Source: Atrichornis clamosus
Taxonomy: Eukaryota > Chordata > Aves > Passeriformes > Menuridae
DNA: 64,000 nucleotides
NCBI GenBank assembly: GCA_013400975.1
Contig: WBMZ01000208.1
Location: forward strand, 1-64,000
Direction of reading: 5' to 3'
Part shown: positions 1 to 12,145 of the stretch, piece after piece
How positions within the stretch are numbered: position 1 is the first letter of the stretch
How the letters are laid out: each line of letters starts with the position of its first letter
Translations under genes and position numbers: made by a program
Notes under the pieces: model-generated
What the model saw: the letters and a program-made list of their open reading frames with translations, nothing else
The model's database searches: none
Told to the model about the DNA's origin: nothing

Positions 1-390
1 GCTCCGCAGGAGCCGCCGCCGGGGTCTGCAGCGCCGGGAGCGCCCCGCTCTGCGCGGCGGGGGCCGGCGGAGGAAAGGGGGCCCGGGGGAAGGGGGCGGG
101 AGCGGTGCCCGGGCCCTCCCTGAGCTACTGGCCGCGCCGTCTCCACTCCGGGCAAAAAGTGGCAACGGGGCGGGTGCGAGGGGGCTGTTCCCGGTGCGGA
201 GTGGACGGCGGGCTCTCGGCGGGTGGGTAGGCTGGGAGCCGTGTGCCAAGGGCTCCCCGCCAGCGAAGGGACCACGCACCAGAGGGTCCCGTCATTCCCG
301 GGCCCGTGGTGGCCGTATAAAAGTCATCGCTGGGCTGAACGATTCAAATCACCGAGCGGTGCCAGGGCGGGTAAACAGACTCAGTTGGAT
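1..390. promoter_or_regulatory. CpG island, edge-truncated promoter or first-exon region
   Basis: The first ~390 bases are far richer in G, C and CpG than anything else in the window, and the island runs off the left edge. It changes to ordinary AT-rich DNA by about 400. A GGGGGCGGG Sp1-type GC box lies at 92-100. Vertebrate CpG islands of this kind usually mark promoters and first exons. One plus-strand frame is open from base 2 to a stop at 401-403, but GC-rich DNA has few stops by chance, so this does not prove coding. Possible splice donors (GTAAAC at 371, GTCTCC at 412) are not decisive. I cannot tell which strand is transcribed: the gene could run right, making the window a long first intron, or left, making it upstream DNA. 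Confidence 0.75.
316..323 (+). promoter_or_regulatory. TATA-box-like motif inside the CpG island
   Basis: TATAAAAG stands alone in GC-rich surroundings near the right edge of the island, which is the setting expected of a real TATA box. If it is used, transcription on the plus strand would start about 25-32 bases downstream, near 345-352. No clear initiator motif was seen there and chance occurrence cannot be excluded. Confidence 0.3.
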
Positions 391-403
391 AACTGGTGAA
401 TAA

Positions 404-3400
404 CCCGCAGGTCTCCCTGGGAGAAATACATGGGTTTCTTCTGTCATGCCAAGGACTGTACAAACCCTTCCATAAAATGTTAGTTCCTACTAATTGAGAC
501 CCTCATTAAATTTGGCCTGGTATTAAAAGATTGTATTACTGCCTGGAAGAGTTTAGGTCTAAACCAAAGGTATGTGAGGGTTGTGATCAGATTGCTAGTT
601 TAATACTCTTTTTCCTTCCATTAGCTGCAATGAAAATAACCAAAAGGAAGATGCAGGAAAAAAACCACTCAGGTTTTGAGTTCTCTAATAAATGCTTCCC
701 TACTCAGTTTATTTCTCACGACATTTCATATAGTCTTAGCCAGTCTAACAAACTGTAACATGCTGCCAGATCTTTAACAACAAGAAACATACGTCACCAG
801 CAGAAGAATGTCAATATGGTGCTTTATCAGGAGTCTTGGATGAGTCCTGCTGCACTCTGAGGAGTGCCTCTGGCTGTGTGAAGCATTTTCTCCAAGAGCA
901 TGTTAGGATGACAATGGGACTGAAACATCTTGTATGTCTTAAGAAACCAGTAGGGTGCAATTCTGTTATGCATAATTCATGTTTCTTTATCCCTTTCATG
1001 TTCCCCAAAACTGGCAGCAAACGTAATCCTTCTCCCATGTGGTAGATAATGGAAAGTCTCCAACAGTGCTTTATTTGTGAGCAGATGTGCCTACATTTTA
1101 GGTGCCCATTTCAAGGGCAGGGGAACAGGGTAAGCAGAGGGAAGGTGGCCAATTCAATCATCCTAATAGAAGTAGAAAGTCAAATAGAGGACACAGAGCA
1201 AATGAGTATAGGGGAGCTTGGGAGCTGTCCTCTCTTCATCCAATGCGTCTGCCTCTTTTCAGTTGCCTTACAATGAACTGCCAGAAAATGCCAATAGAAT
1301 CCCAGCTCTCTTCTGAGTGCAGGTACCTTTTAAGATAAGAGGAGGTGGTCAATACCCTGACCTTTACCATAACCCTGTGGAGAAATTTTGCCTGTCTTAG
1401 TGCCCTCAGGCCCTCCTCTTTGAGACTCAGGTTGCTAGAACCTATAACTGGTTCTCTTTGAGGGAGTACCTTCCAACCAAAGATCAGGCGAAAGGTGTTT
1501 TGACATTATCTGAGCAGTTGCATAATTCCATCTAGAAAGGGCACTGTTTCCAAGGCTATTTCACTTTCTGTATCCAACTTCATCCATATAAATTTTCTTG
1601 TATAAAATTAATATGTCTTCCCAAGACCTGGGTCTGGATGCAGAGTCTATCTGGCCCCATGCCTCCCTGGTTTCACAGGTCCAACTTTAACAGAAGAGTA
1701 GAATGGGCTTTTGCCTTAAACACTCCACAGCTGTTTGGCTCACTTGCTTCCCTGGCTTGATGGAGACTATAACTTTCAACATCCTCAAGCTGACCAGGGC
1801 ACAGAACTGACGTTTCTTCAGCAATTTTTCTTTTTTTTTACTTTTTTTTTTCTTTTTTTTTTTTTTTTTTTTTTTTAAGAGTACATACTGTTGTGGTACA
1901 TAAGATGGGATTCCTGTTTATGTAGCAGAGATTCTTGGTTACTTACAGAATTCTCAAGCAAAACGGCATGAGGCCTCGTAAATTAGGCAATGATGGAAAC
2001 AGGCAAATGCATTCCACCACCAATGGCTTCGATATATGTTAAGAGAAACTGTGGATAAACCTGTCATATGCTCACAGTACATTTATGTCCCTAGCTGTGC
2101 AAAGCATGAAATGTGTCATTCTTTGTGCTTAAAGCAAAAAATACTTCTATAGCAGAAGGGACAAGTCTCTTTCTCAGGTCAGAAAACAGTTAGGAAATAA
2201 TATAGTGGGATGTAAAACAGAGGCCTAGCTTTATGAATTGTCAGATATTTATTTTAGCCCTATTATCAAAAAAATCCCCAGTTTTCCAATTTGATGTACA
2301 GGTGCACAGAAAGATCTTGGGACAGAGCAGCAAGACTGATGTGCATTGGTAGACCTGTGTAGGAAATCCCTGTATTACAATGGCCATTGCTACAGTTTCT
2401 CAGTTCACTTTAAAAACCACTAAAACCACTAAAAGGTACCCAAAAGAGTATCTTTATAGGGTGTTGTAGAACCCTCTGTCAAAGAGTGAGAAATTTGGAT
2501 TATACTCAGACATTTTTATAAGCAAATCACTGGGTCTTTACTTTCTGGCAAACATTCTAGAACATTGGCTAATCTGTGTTCTAAGTGCTTGGAATAATTT
2601 AAATCATCAGCTGATTTCTATAGGAAGACCTGTAGCAGGTCATGGTTACTGCACAAAAGGACTTACTGATGTATAAGCATGATAACCTAGGTAATTATAA
2701 ATTTGCCAGCTCAATTGGGATCCTAATAAAAAAACCTTAACAGTTGATATGAAACTCAATTAATAGAAATTAAAAAGAAAATAATATAATTATTGTTAAT
2801 CAACGTGGAAAATCTTATCATGCTGACTTGGAAATCTGGTTGACAAGCAGAATAGCATCAAATTACGGTTTTCATAAGGTACCAATTGGTACTACACAAT
2901 TTGAATCACATGAAATGAAAGCCATGCATACTAAATGTTTTTAAAACGTGTTAAATGACAGGTTTAAAAATGTTTATGAAAACCACTAATATTATTAAGT
3001 TGATTCTTTTTGAGAGAGTACCACTTAGGCTATTTTTTTTATTTTGCATTGATTTACATTTCCAGCAATGACCTGGGAAAAATGCAGTCATCACTGATGA
3101 CTTTTGAAGATGACAAAAGCCTTGCAGGGGTAAAAATATGATGATTTATAACAAGGGTATTATGTTGAGACAAACATGTAGATAATGGATATAACTGTAA
3201 AGCTGAGCCCTGGCACAGCTTATGCTTTAAAATAGCCAGTGGCAGCACTGCCCTGAGCCTGTGGCATTCACCTCACCTCGTTTTAGTCCTTTGAAAGAGC
3301 CTGGCATAAAACAGTGATACAGGTCTTCACTGTTTGTGGAGAGAATTGGATACCCATCAGAGGGCACTCTAGCGCAGCAGTTTTACGCAGTTGTTCTGGA

Positions 3401-4555
3401 GTGGTCTGGAAGGTCCAGTTTCTTCTCCACCAACTATGGAGAGAACACAGGGAACAAATACATTCATAGTTATAGGGTAATTAATCCCAGAAAGCACTGA
3501 TACAGAAAAAATTTCAGGAGTGGATTATGGAGGAAATTAATGGGCTGTAGCCATCTCTGTTGTCATTTGTTGGCTGGGACATGCTCCAGCATCCTACAGT
3601 TTGTCTGTGGACCACAGATGTACTATGCGTCCACTACTTAGAACATTTGAATTATGGTGATTAAGTAGCAAACCCCAAGATCTCTGTGTGTTTTCTCTGG
3701 GATCCTTGAATATTTATTTAAAGAAGGGAATATCAGTTTGAGTAGGGGCTTTATGCTTTCTTGTGTTATTATTACACTGCTGCATCAAGTTCCTGTAAAT
3801 AAAGCCTAGAAAGGATCATTATAAAGTGAAAAACACTGAGAGGAAAACCGCAGGGTTGGTTAAAGGTTGAGAAGCATGCCATTCAGCAAAAAGCTTAAAA
3901 ATCACAAGCCATTTAGCTTGTCAAGGAGAAAATCAGAGGGGTCACAGCTACCTCCTGGAGGTAGAATATTGATTCTAGAAGGCTATTCTGTCTAGTGGAC
4001 AATGACATATCAAGGTGAAAGCTGGAGACAGACGAATTAAGGCTAGATGTAAAAGGCACACTTTTCAGTGTGGAAAGCTATGGAAGTATCAAAGTTGTAT
4101 ATTCTTCAACACTGAAAATTTGAAAGGCAAGCTTTGATGTTTTCCTAAAACCAGTCAAGTGTTTTCAAGCTGTGTTTAGGAACTCATGGGATCTCTTGAC
4201 CACTTCTAAAAGTCTGTGAAGGCAACAGAGAAAACTGTGTTCATATGTGCCATGCTATAAGCCACATATACAATTTTAAGTGATTCTGCAGTTTATTGGA
4301 TCAACTAATAAAATACATCCCCAGGAAGTAATTCCAGGCAGCACTGTGATTTCTGTTATATAGGACAGTCAAGTGAGGGTAATGACCCTACCCCCCAGTT
4401 TATAATCAGTGAATAAGGTATAGGAATGAGCAGAGGTACATGGAGTAGGATGGAGAAACATCTCACAATTGCTAAAATATGTGTCTTAAGTAAACAACTG
4501 TAACCATGATGGAAGACCAAAAGAATGTAAAGAAAAATTAGGCTGCAGCCATTAT
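404..4555. other. AT-rich non-coding DNA
   Basis: No gene, recognised repeat copy or RNA gene was seen apart from the pyrimidine tract listed separately at 1825-1876. Stop codons are dense in all frames. The base composition is that of ordinary avian intron or intergenic DNA. Confidence 0.6.
1825..1876 (+). repeat. Poly-T / pyrimidine tract
   Basis: About 50 bases of nearly pure T broken by a few C and one A. It is not attached to a recognisable CR1 tail, so it may be a simple-sequence expansion or the poly-A end, read in antisense, of a retrocopy too old or short to recognise. Confidence 0.85.
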
Positions 4556-4756
4556 ATGTCTGGAATTAGAAAACACGGGCAGAGTCATGTGTTAGTAAGA
4601 AAATTGCCCCAGGCACCAAGACATCAAGAAAAGAAGTGCAGCACAGTGATCCATGGCCAGGTTTACTATCTGAGCTACATGCAGAGATTCAACAACATAC
4701 ATAGAAAATCCCCAGTGAAACCGATCACGTTAGATGATCAGACCTATCAAACATAA
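4556..4756 (+). CDS. Short ATG-started open frame, doubtful
   Basis: A 66-codon frame runs from ATG (4556) to TAA. Its codons look fairly coding-like, and the product would be basic and polar with no membrane segment. The start context is poor (no purine at -3), and no family was recognised. Just downstream, 4790-5040 is GC-richer than its surroundings. It could be a small peptide, part of a non-coding transcript, or chance; chance is the most likely. Confidence 0.12.
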   Translation: MSGIRKHGQSHVLVRKLPQAPRHQEKKCSTVIHGQVYYLSYMQRFNNIHRKSPVKPITLDDQTYQT

Positions 4757-7212
4757 GCCCAAGCACTGCTGCCTGGTATCAGTACAAATGTGGCATTGAT
4801 TCATGCAACTTCCTGTTAAGACGCTGAGCATTCGATCTGGGCCACAGACCTGCAAGCGGTGCTGCTGTTTGTCCTCCTCCAGCAACCAGCTGTGCAAGGT
4901 CACTTCTCTGGCCCACTCTTGAGAACAGCTGCAGGCAGCTTTGATTTATCCAGTCTTCTGATTTTCCTTCTTGTGCCTGCACCTGTACAGGGATGCTGTG
5001 CCCTTCTCCCTTTCAGTGTGTGCCTGCTTCCCTTCCCAACTTTGAAGTGACTTTTGGTAGCTTTATGTGACTTTTGGATAGTTCTCCACTGCAGACATTA
5101 AGAGACAAATATTGCACCAACATGCACATAGGGAGGGAGAGAAAAACAATATCCCAAGTTGAACATGTTGATATATTAAATTTTGAGAAATTGCTGTATC
5201 ACTCAGACTGTCTCACTGGTACCTAGTGACAGGACGAATTGACATATAGCATGCATGCAATATTGGGGGTCATGCTTTCAAGAAATGAGTATAAGCCACA
5301 ATGAACTAAGAAATGTTGCCCTCCTGAGGTTAAGTAGGATTTTTACTCCCCCCATTTATATCAGTGGAACCAGAATTTAGACATAAATTTAGGTTTTAAA
5401 ATAATGGGATATATTTTCTTGTAAGTTTTTCTTAATAAGAAAATAATAGTTTCAAAAAGACTGCATTTTTTTCTGTAGCCCAGTTCCCAGGTTTATAGAT
5501 TTAAAGAGACCTTTCTGACATGGTATAGTTTGATTTCTTGCATTAATAAGCCAAACCATTTTGCTGTCTCACCTGCTTTGTCTACTCAAGAGTTAGCATG
5601 GTATCTTTTAAAAAAAGAAAATATTAAAACTTTATTTAAAAATAGTAGGAAATCAATTTTACAGTATCTTGAGACAGAGACTCACCCACAACCAATGTTA
5701 GGTAATTCAAGTGATTAATGACTGTTTTTAAAGATTCTTTTGGGGTTTTTTTCCTCTGGATCTTGTGCTGTGAGTGAACAGTAATGGTTTATCAGGATCT
5801 TCTGCTTGGTCTTAAATTTTGAGATGCAAGTAATCTGAACCTATTGCTTTGGACTTAGTCTAAGAGCTGTCCGCAAGCCCTAGTAGCTTCTACCTAACCA
5901 CTTGTTTTATTTCTGTGATCAATTTCTTTGCTCCTGTCAAAATGAGGTCAGATTTTGTTTGTCTTCAGTACATTTCAGTTAGAAAACTGTCACGTAGAAT
6001 TTTGGAGAAATTCTAGGAATGTTTTATTCCTAGTAGTGTGAGATCACTAGGATCTGAATTTTCAGACTGAATTTTTGATTATAATTCATGCTTTCTGTCT
6101 GCATGTTGCAGATACCACTTTAGAAATAAAGCTATCAATTTTACTAAGACAGAGAACAGAATGGTGTAGGTTCCTCTGTGTGTAATACTGCCCAGACATT
6201 CCTTCTGGACTACTCCATGTTCTTTCCTCTGCAGCAAGAAGCATCTGCTTCCTCTTGACTTCAGCATTTTTCTTCAGCACATTTCAGCATGGGAACATTT
6301 TCAAATTCTGTAAATTACTGTCTTGTAAACAACTTAGGACATACCACCTGAGCAGTGTCGTAAAGATTGAAATGCACCTCAGTGCTGAAATCTGGGAGCG
6401 ATAATTAGTGTCTTGGCACCATGAGGATGGCTCATGAACTTCTTGTCTTCTACTGTTTTACAGTTTGTGCTCACTTCAGAAAACTTGTAAGAGATCAAAT
6501 ATCTTCCTTTGTAGGTTAACTATTTCTCCTCAATTTCCCAAGACCAATCATATATATCGGTCCCATATAAATTTCTCTACTCAAGTCACCTACAGGATGA
6601 GAAGTTTATTGAAATATTTTAAGGATTTTATAAGGACTGATCCTTCTAGTTATGTAAAATTTTTTCCTGTCCTCCTGAGTTACAGCTTGCCTTTAATCCT
6701 TTATCTTAAGTTCTACAGAATACCACTTAGTCATATTGTTGACAGTGTTTCAAGACTGCCAAGCCATGATGCTGGACTTCTTTTTATACCTTCATGGGTA
6801 ATTTCATTCCTCTTCGAGGTCTGGGTGCTCATGTGCAATGGAGATACTTTCTAAATCCAATTGTCCAAAAACTTCGTTCCTTATTTTTTCTGTTTTTCTT
6901 TCCCACTTGAGAATTTTTCAACACCGTTTTACAAGTGGGGAAGATTCTGGCTTGCAGTGAGAAATGTGCAATGCACAATGCAGAACCTCTTTTCCACTGC
7001 TGACCATCTTGGTACTGTGTGTGGTTATGTGCTTGGAAAGCAAACTTGTCATACTTCCTCTTTACATGCCTGTGTTTCACTGATGCAGCAAAATGAAGCC
7101 TTTTCAGTCATTTCAGAATCGATAATTAAACACCATTAAATGGACAAATCCACAACATTAGGGTCAGAAATGCAAAACTCTCAGGATCAAAACTTAGTGC
7201 CCAGAGCTTTTG
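4757..7212. other. Non-coding DNA
   Basis: A GC-richer patch lies at about 4790-5040; the rest is AT-rich. A plus-strand frame of ~129 codons at 6465-6854 has no ATG at its start, spans low-complexity AT-rich DNA and matches nothing recognised, so it is treated as chance. Confidence 0.5.
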
Positions 7213-7970
7213 TCATAGAGCCATAGAATTATTTGAGTTGGAAGGAACATTAATGATCACCAAGTGAAACCCCCCCTGCCATGGGCCAGGGACATCTTTC
7301 ACTGGATCTTGTTGCCCAAAAACCCATGCAACCTCACTTTCACCATTTCCAGTAGTGGGACAACCACAACCACTATCAGCAATCTGTTCCAGTGCCTCAC
7401 CACCCTCACAATAAAAAAAAAAACCCCAAACAATTATTCCTTACATACAATCTGAACCTCCCCTCTTTTTCTTTAAAACCACTGCCCCTTATCCTGCAAT
7501 TACAGGCCCTGGTAACAAGCCTCTCTCCATCTTTCTTACAAGCCCTCTTTGGATATTGAAGGACAGCAATAATATCCTCCCTGAGACTTCTCCAGGCTGA
7601 ATAAACCCAACTCTGTCAGCCTTTGTCCATAGGAGAGGTGTAGCAGGCCTCTGACCATTTTCAGGGTCCATCTCGGACCTGCTCTAACAGGTTGCTGTCT
7701 TTCTTGCACTGGGGCCTCCAAAAGGTGGAATTGAGTGGAAAAACACCTTCCTCACCCTGTTGGCCACACTTCTTTTGATGCAGCCCAGGATATGGTTGGC
7801 TTTCTGGAGAGTGAGTGGACATTGACAGGTCGTGTCCATTTTTTCATCCACCGGTATCCCCAAGTCCTTGTTCACAGGGTTTCTCCCAATTCACTCATTC
7901 CTCTAGTCTGTATTGATACTTAGCATTGCCCTGACCCATGTGCAGAGACTTGAACTCAGCCTTGTTGTTG
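7213..7970 (-). mobile_element. CR1 LINE fragment, 5'-truncated, antisense
   Basis: Read on the minus strand this is the 3' third of a CR1 retrotransposon: the last part of the reverse-transcriptase frame region followed by the conserved 3' untranslated region. It ends at about 7213 with a degenerate copy of the tail motif (catagag ccatagaatt on the plus strand). CR1 moves by target-primed reverse transcription of its own RNA and is usually 5'-truncated, as here. An A-rich interruption at 7411-7430 and many substitutions show that it is inactive. Recognised from characteristic stretches such as 'gttccagtgcctcaccaccc' in antisense. Confidence 0.92.
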
Positions 7971-9901
7971 TAAAATAGACTCTGCACTTACAGTTTTGTT
8001 TTTTTTAAGGAAGGTAGTTTTAGATCATAAGAAAAACAGAACCCATGTACAACTGAGTACAACATATAAGCAACCAGATTTTCAAATGGAATTGATTTAT
8101 AAATAATAGAGAAAGCACATTAAGCATACTTAAGTTTTTCTTTTAAATATATGCGGTTTGTAAATTAGCTTGTTAAGAAAAAAGTACTGTGAATCTGCTT
8201 TGGATGGCAATGCATGAGAGCCTTCAACTTACGTTAGGGTCACCGGTGAGAATGACTTACCTCTGGTTCCAAATTGGTGGGAATACATTCAGGCTGCCCC
8301 AATCTTTCTGAAGATCCCGTTGTCGTACGGAGGAGCTGAGTTCACAGTGTTATGCACACAACACATTAACACAAACTAGTTAACCACCTGGCATTGGTTA
8401 AGGAGAATTTATGCTGATGCTGTGCTAATGACCTTGCACTATCATTAGACTAAATCAGTCTCTTGGGGGAGAACTCAACAAAGCATACTAATTCAATGCA
8501 TTCCTAGGAAGTAGCATGTACAGTAAAATATATTTTGTCATTTATTGAGCTCGATTTTAATTCAGAAGTACGTTCTAAATTAAATACTGAGGCCTCTCCA
8601 GAGACCTCTGTAATAGCAGAATGAGATAAAAACATGCACCGGAAAAAGACAAGCAAAAAAAAATTTGTGCACACCTGCAGTCATTGTGGACATTTTAAAG
8701 TACTGATATACTCAGTAAACAAATGTAGGAATAATCTGCTCTAAACATAAATTTAGAAAACAAGATTTAGAAGGGTAAAGAAAACTTTGAGAGCTAAATC
8801 TGATGTAGACACAGTAGGATCCCTTTACAATCTGTGAGAGAAGCAGGTGTCACCAGAGGGTGCGTGATCTAACATGCCATTTTCATAATTAGCTGAAGAA
8901 GTGTTGTGTTCCCCTTGCCCTTTCCCCACCTCCAATGATTTTCTTTTTCCCCAGTAAGACATCTATGGATGCTTAGCGCAGACTTAGATGTCTAACTTGA
9001 GAAAACCTAAGTTACCAGTCAGGAGTTCGAACATTTCAGAAATAAAATTCTTTATGAATCTTAATTCAGCCTCCTTTTACATATGTAGGGTATATTTTGT
9101 ATTTACCAGGTGTGCAAACTTTTTTCAGAGCATTAAGTACACCTAATGAAGGAGATGAATCATGAGTTTTCAGTAGAAAGGGAGATAGTCTGTAGAATCT
9201 TTACTTCATTAGTTGCAGAGCTGACAGTTATGAAGTGAGCGGAGCGCGAGGTGGATGGAAAAGAAAACTGAATCCCTAAGGCAGTTGAGTGCTGTGAAAG
9301 GGTTTCTACACCCACCCATGTGTTGCTACACAGATGATGCAAACCAGATTTCTCACAGCTGGTTTCTAGCCCTACTTTCTCATTTTCTGTATGCCCAGCT
9401 GGAGACAGTAGGGCCTGATTTGAGACGTTCAGAGCATGCATAACTATATTTGAAGTTAAAAAATGATGTTAGTTGTTTCTTTAATATGTGTAGTGCTATA
9501 TAATACCAAGCATTATAAATCTTAGTATCTAAAACTAGTGGAAACTATTTGCCTTAATCTTTCTGTACCCCAATCCCATTTGAGAAAAAGGATTATGATG
9601 TATTTCACTATACGCTGTGGCACTCAGATGACTGGTATATAAATTCTGCATCTAACTATAGATATGTCTGTAGCACAGACAAAAATAGGCAGTTTTTGAT
9701 GAGGGTTCATGTGTTTTAGATGTCTATCTAAGAATAAGCTGAATTGCACTGTGGAGGTACCTTTGTTTTGTTTTCAGTGACACCACAGGAAACACAAAGA
9801 GTGACTAGTTCGGCTGTAAGCATCAGGACTGCAGATATCTGAAGGCAGGGCAGGTGAATCCCATCTTCTGTGCTTACCTCCATTTTGGGCACTGAATGAG
9901 G

Positions 9902-9929
9902 CAGAGACTATAAGAAAAAATAGTCTCTG
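9902..9929. repeat. Short perfect hairpin
   Basis: CAGAGACTA (9902-9910) and TAGTCTCTG (9921-9929) are perfect reverse complements around a 10-base, A-rich loop. The stem is too short for a microRNA precursor, and no U-tract or other terminator context is meaningful here. Confidence 0.5.
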
Positions 9930-12108
9930 ATCATGTTATTTGTTAGTTGCCTTCATAATAGATATGCACAAGGGACTAAATTAAGGTTGCACAGAATGTC
10001 TTTTGGAAGTTTGGCATGGCAATTTTAATAGCAGTATAATAGTTATTCACTGGGAATGAAAAGACATCAGCATGAGGCAGACACTTGGAATGTTGCATTT
10101 CAGTCAAATGTGCAAACAGTCAAAGTTTGAAAAGAGAGTTGTATAGTAGGAAAGGAGAACAAATTAATAATAGGTAATTTTATCAGCTCTCCCTGAGAAA
10201 CTTTCATCATTTCTTGGTTGTGTGGCGTGCAAAAGAACTTGTGTGGCAGCCCTTTTATCCTGTGCACATCTCAGCTATCGTCCCTTATTCAGCATTGCTC
10301 TGGAGTTAATAAGGACATTGCATATTCAAGAGTTTTTAGAAAAATGGCCCAATCATCAGAGCCTTTCTCTGGAAGCTAGCTAGATGTTTGTTAACATGCA
10401 CACTGTAGAAACAGGGAAAACAGGCTGCAATTATTTGTCCAAGGTCATTTTGCACAAAATTATCAGGTAACAAATGGAGGTACAAGTTAGTGTTTAACTC
10501 ATCAAGCTAAAATTTCTACAAAATTTTCTCTCTGTTTCTTCCTGGCAAAGCTGCACTGTCCCATTTCACGTGGACAGTGATTTTGGATGCTGACGTTACA
10601 GGCTTGTCTAAAAGGAAAAGGACCTTGACTGAGCACTGAAAACTGTGTGATATGATCACTTAAAACAGCTCAGGGATTACAGTGTCTGGCAGGAGGTGAT
10701 TGTACTGCTTGATTCACAGTTCCTCAGACACAGTTTACATTAAACTTAAAAGGCATCTTTCACGTGTCCTTCTGGTGTAAGTCTTGCGGATACTTTATGA
10801 GCAACAAGAAGTCTTTCGATCTCATACAACAGCATTAGCTACCATTGTATTTCCTTCCTAAGTTTCTTTCATCTGCACTTTGCTTGCTTAGAAGCTGCCC
10901 TGGATGGAGGAAACCAGTAAGATCAGGCAATAGAGGCTCTGCTGTAGGCTCACTCTGGCTGCATTGCAATGAAAACTTGCATTAAGCAGGGGTAGGCCAT
11001 GTGAGTTCCTTATTAGCTATTATGAACCCACTGAACAGTGTATGATAATTTGGTGACCTTCCTAAGCAGGGAATTGGCATCTAACATATTGTAAATGAGC
11101 TTTGGAGGTATCAGTGCTAAGCCTGACTTGATTTAGTTTACCACAGGACACCAGAAAACTGATTTGGACCTTTATTTCCAAAATTGCCTACTAATATTGG
11201 AAATCTGATTTTCAGAGGAGTGCATCATTTTCAGCCACAGTAGATATCCAGGCATTACAACTGTATCTCTATTGCAGTTGCAAATTTACTTGGGAAGGGA
11301 GAAGAGAAATGGACCATGAACTTTCTAGGCATTCCATTAACACTGACTAATTCAGCACATGTTTAGATGTATTTACATTACTAACATTCTCCACCCACAG
11401 TTTAAATAAGGACCATGGGACTACTCATTGTCTTACCAGGATTTTTTGGAGACAACCACTATTTGTGTGGCTATACTGGCAGCTGCCTTATATCAAAAGT
11501 CACTGGAGGTGGGAACGAATTGCATTGAGCAATCTGACATCTGAATCTAGGCTGTGCAAATCTGCATGACCAAGAAGTGTCAGGCCACACAGTGACTGCT
11601 ATACACAGACAGCTGTTTCAGACTGAGCACATCATGGTGCAGGTGCAAATCTAAGACACCAAGCAAAAACTCCAACCAGGAAACCTACAGGTATTTACCT
11701 ATGAAAGAAATATCCTTGCTTGAACCTTCAGGACTACAGAATCTGCTGGTCTGGTCTTCAGTCAGGTGTCAAAGTAAACTAATCTGGAGCAAAACCAGCT
11801 GAGTCACTGAGATCTGAAAAAAACAATTTGTAAAGGGAAAAATAATCTGTCTCTTTTTTGGATAAAGAGATATAAAAGAAGTTTACTGCAGATTTTACAA
11901 AAGCGTTCAAGCAATGTTTTCTGATCAAATCTCACAGTTTTAGCAGAGACAGAATTTATTTAGGTAATTGAAAAGAGTGTTGTTTGTGAGAGATTATTCA
12001 TGGGAAGTAACGTGCCTGTTTTGACTGTATTCTTACAGCTGATACTTTACCTCTTCACACAGTACTGGTTATTTACTGTTTGTTGGAATAATTTGCTGTA
12101 CAGACCTG

Positions 12109-12145
12109 CACGCACACATACACACAGGCACACACACACACACAT
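12109..12145 (+). repeat. CA microsatellite, interrupted
   Basis: Mostly CA dinucleotides broken by single G and T substitutions, ending in an uninterrupted run of about eight CA units. Likely length-polymorphic. Confidence 0.9.

Noticed and set aside
194..403. Open frame inside the CpG island as a coding first exon
   Set aside because: Its start is GTG rather than ATG, and GC-rich DNA is stop-poor, so the openness is uninformative.
6465..6854. 129-codon plus-strand frame
   Set aside because: It has no ATG start, AT-rich low-information residues, no splice or promoter context, and no family recognised.
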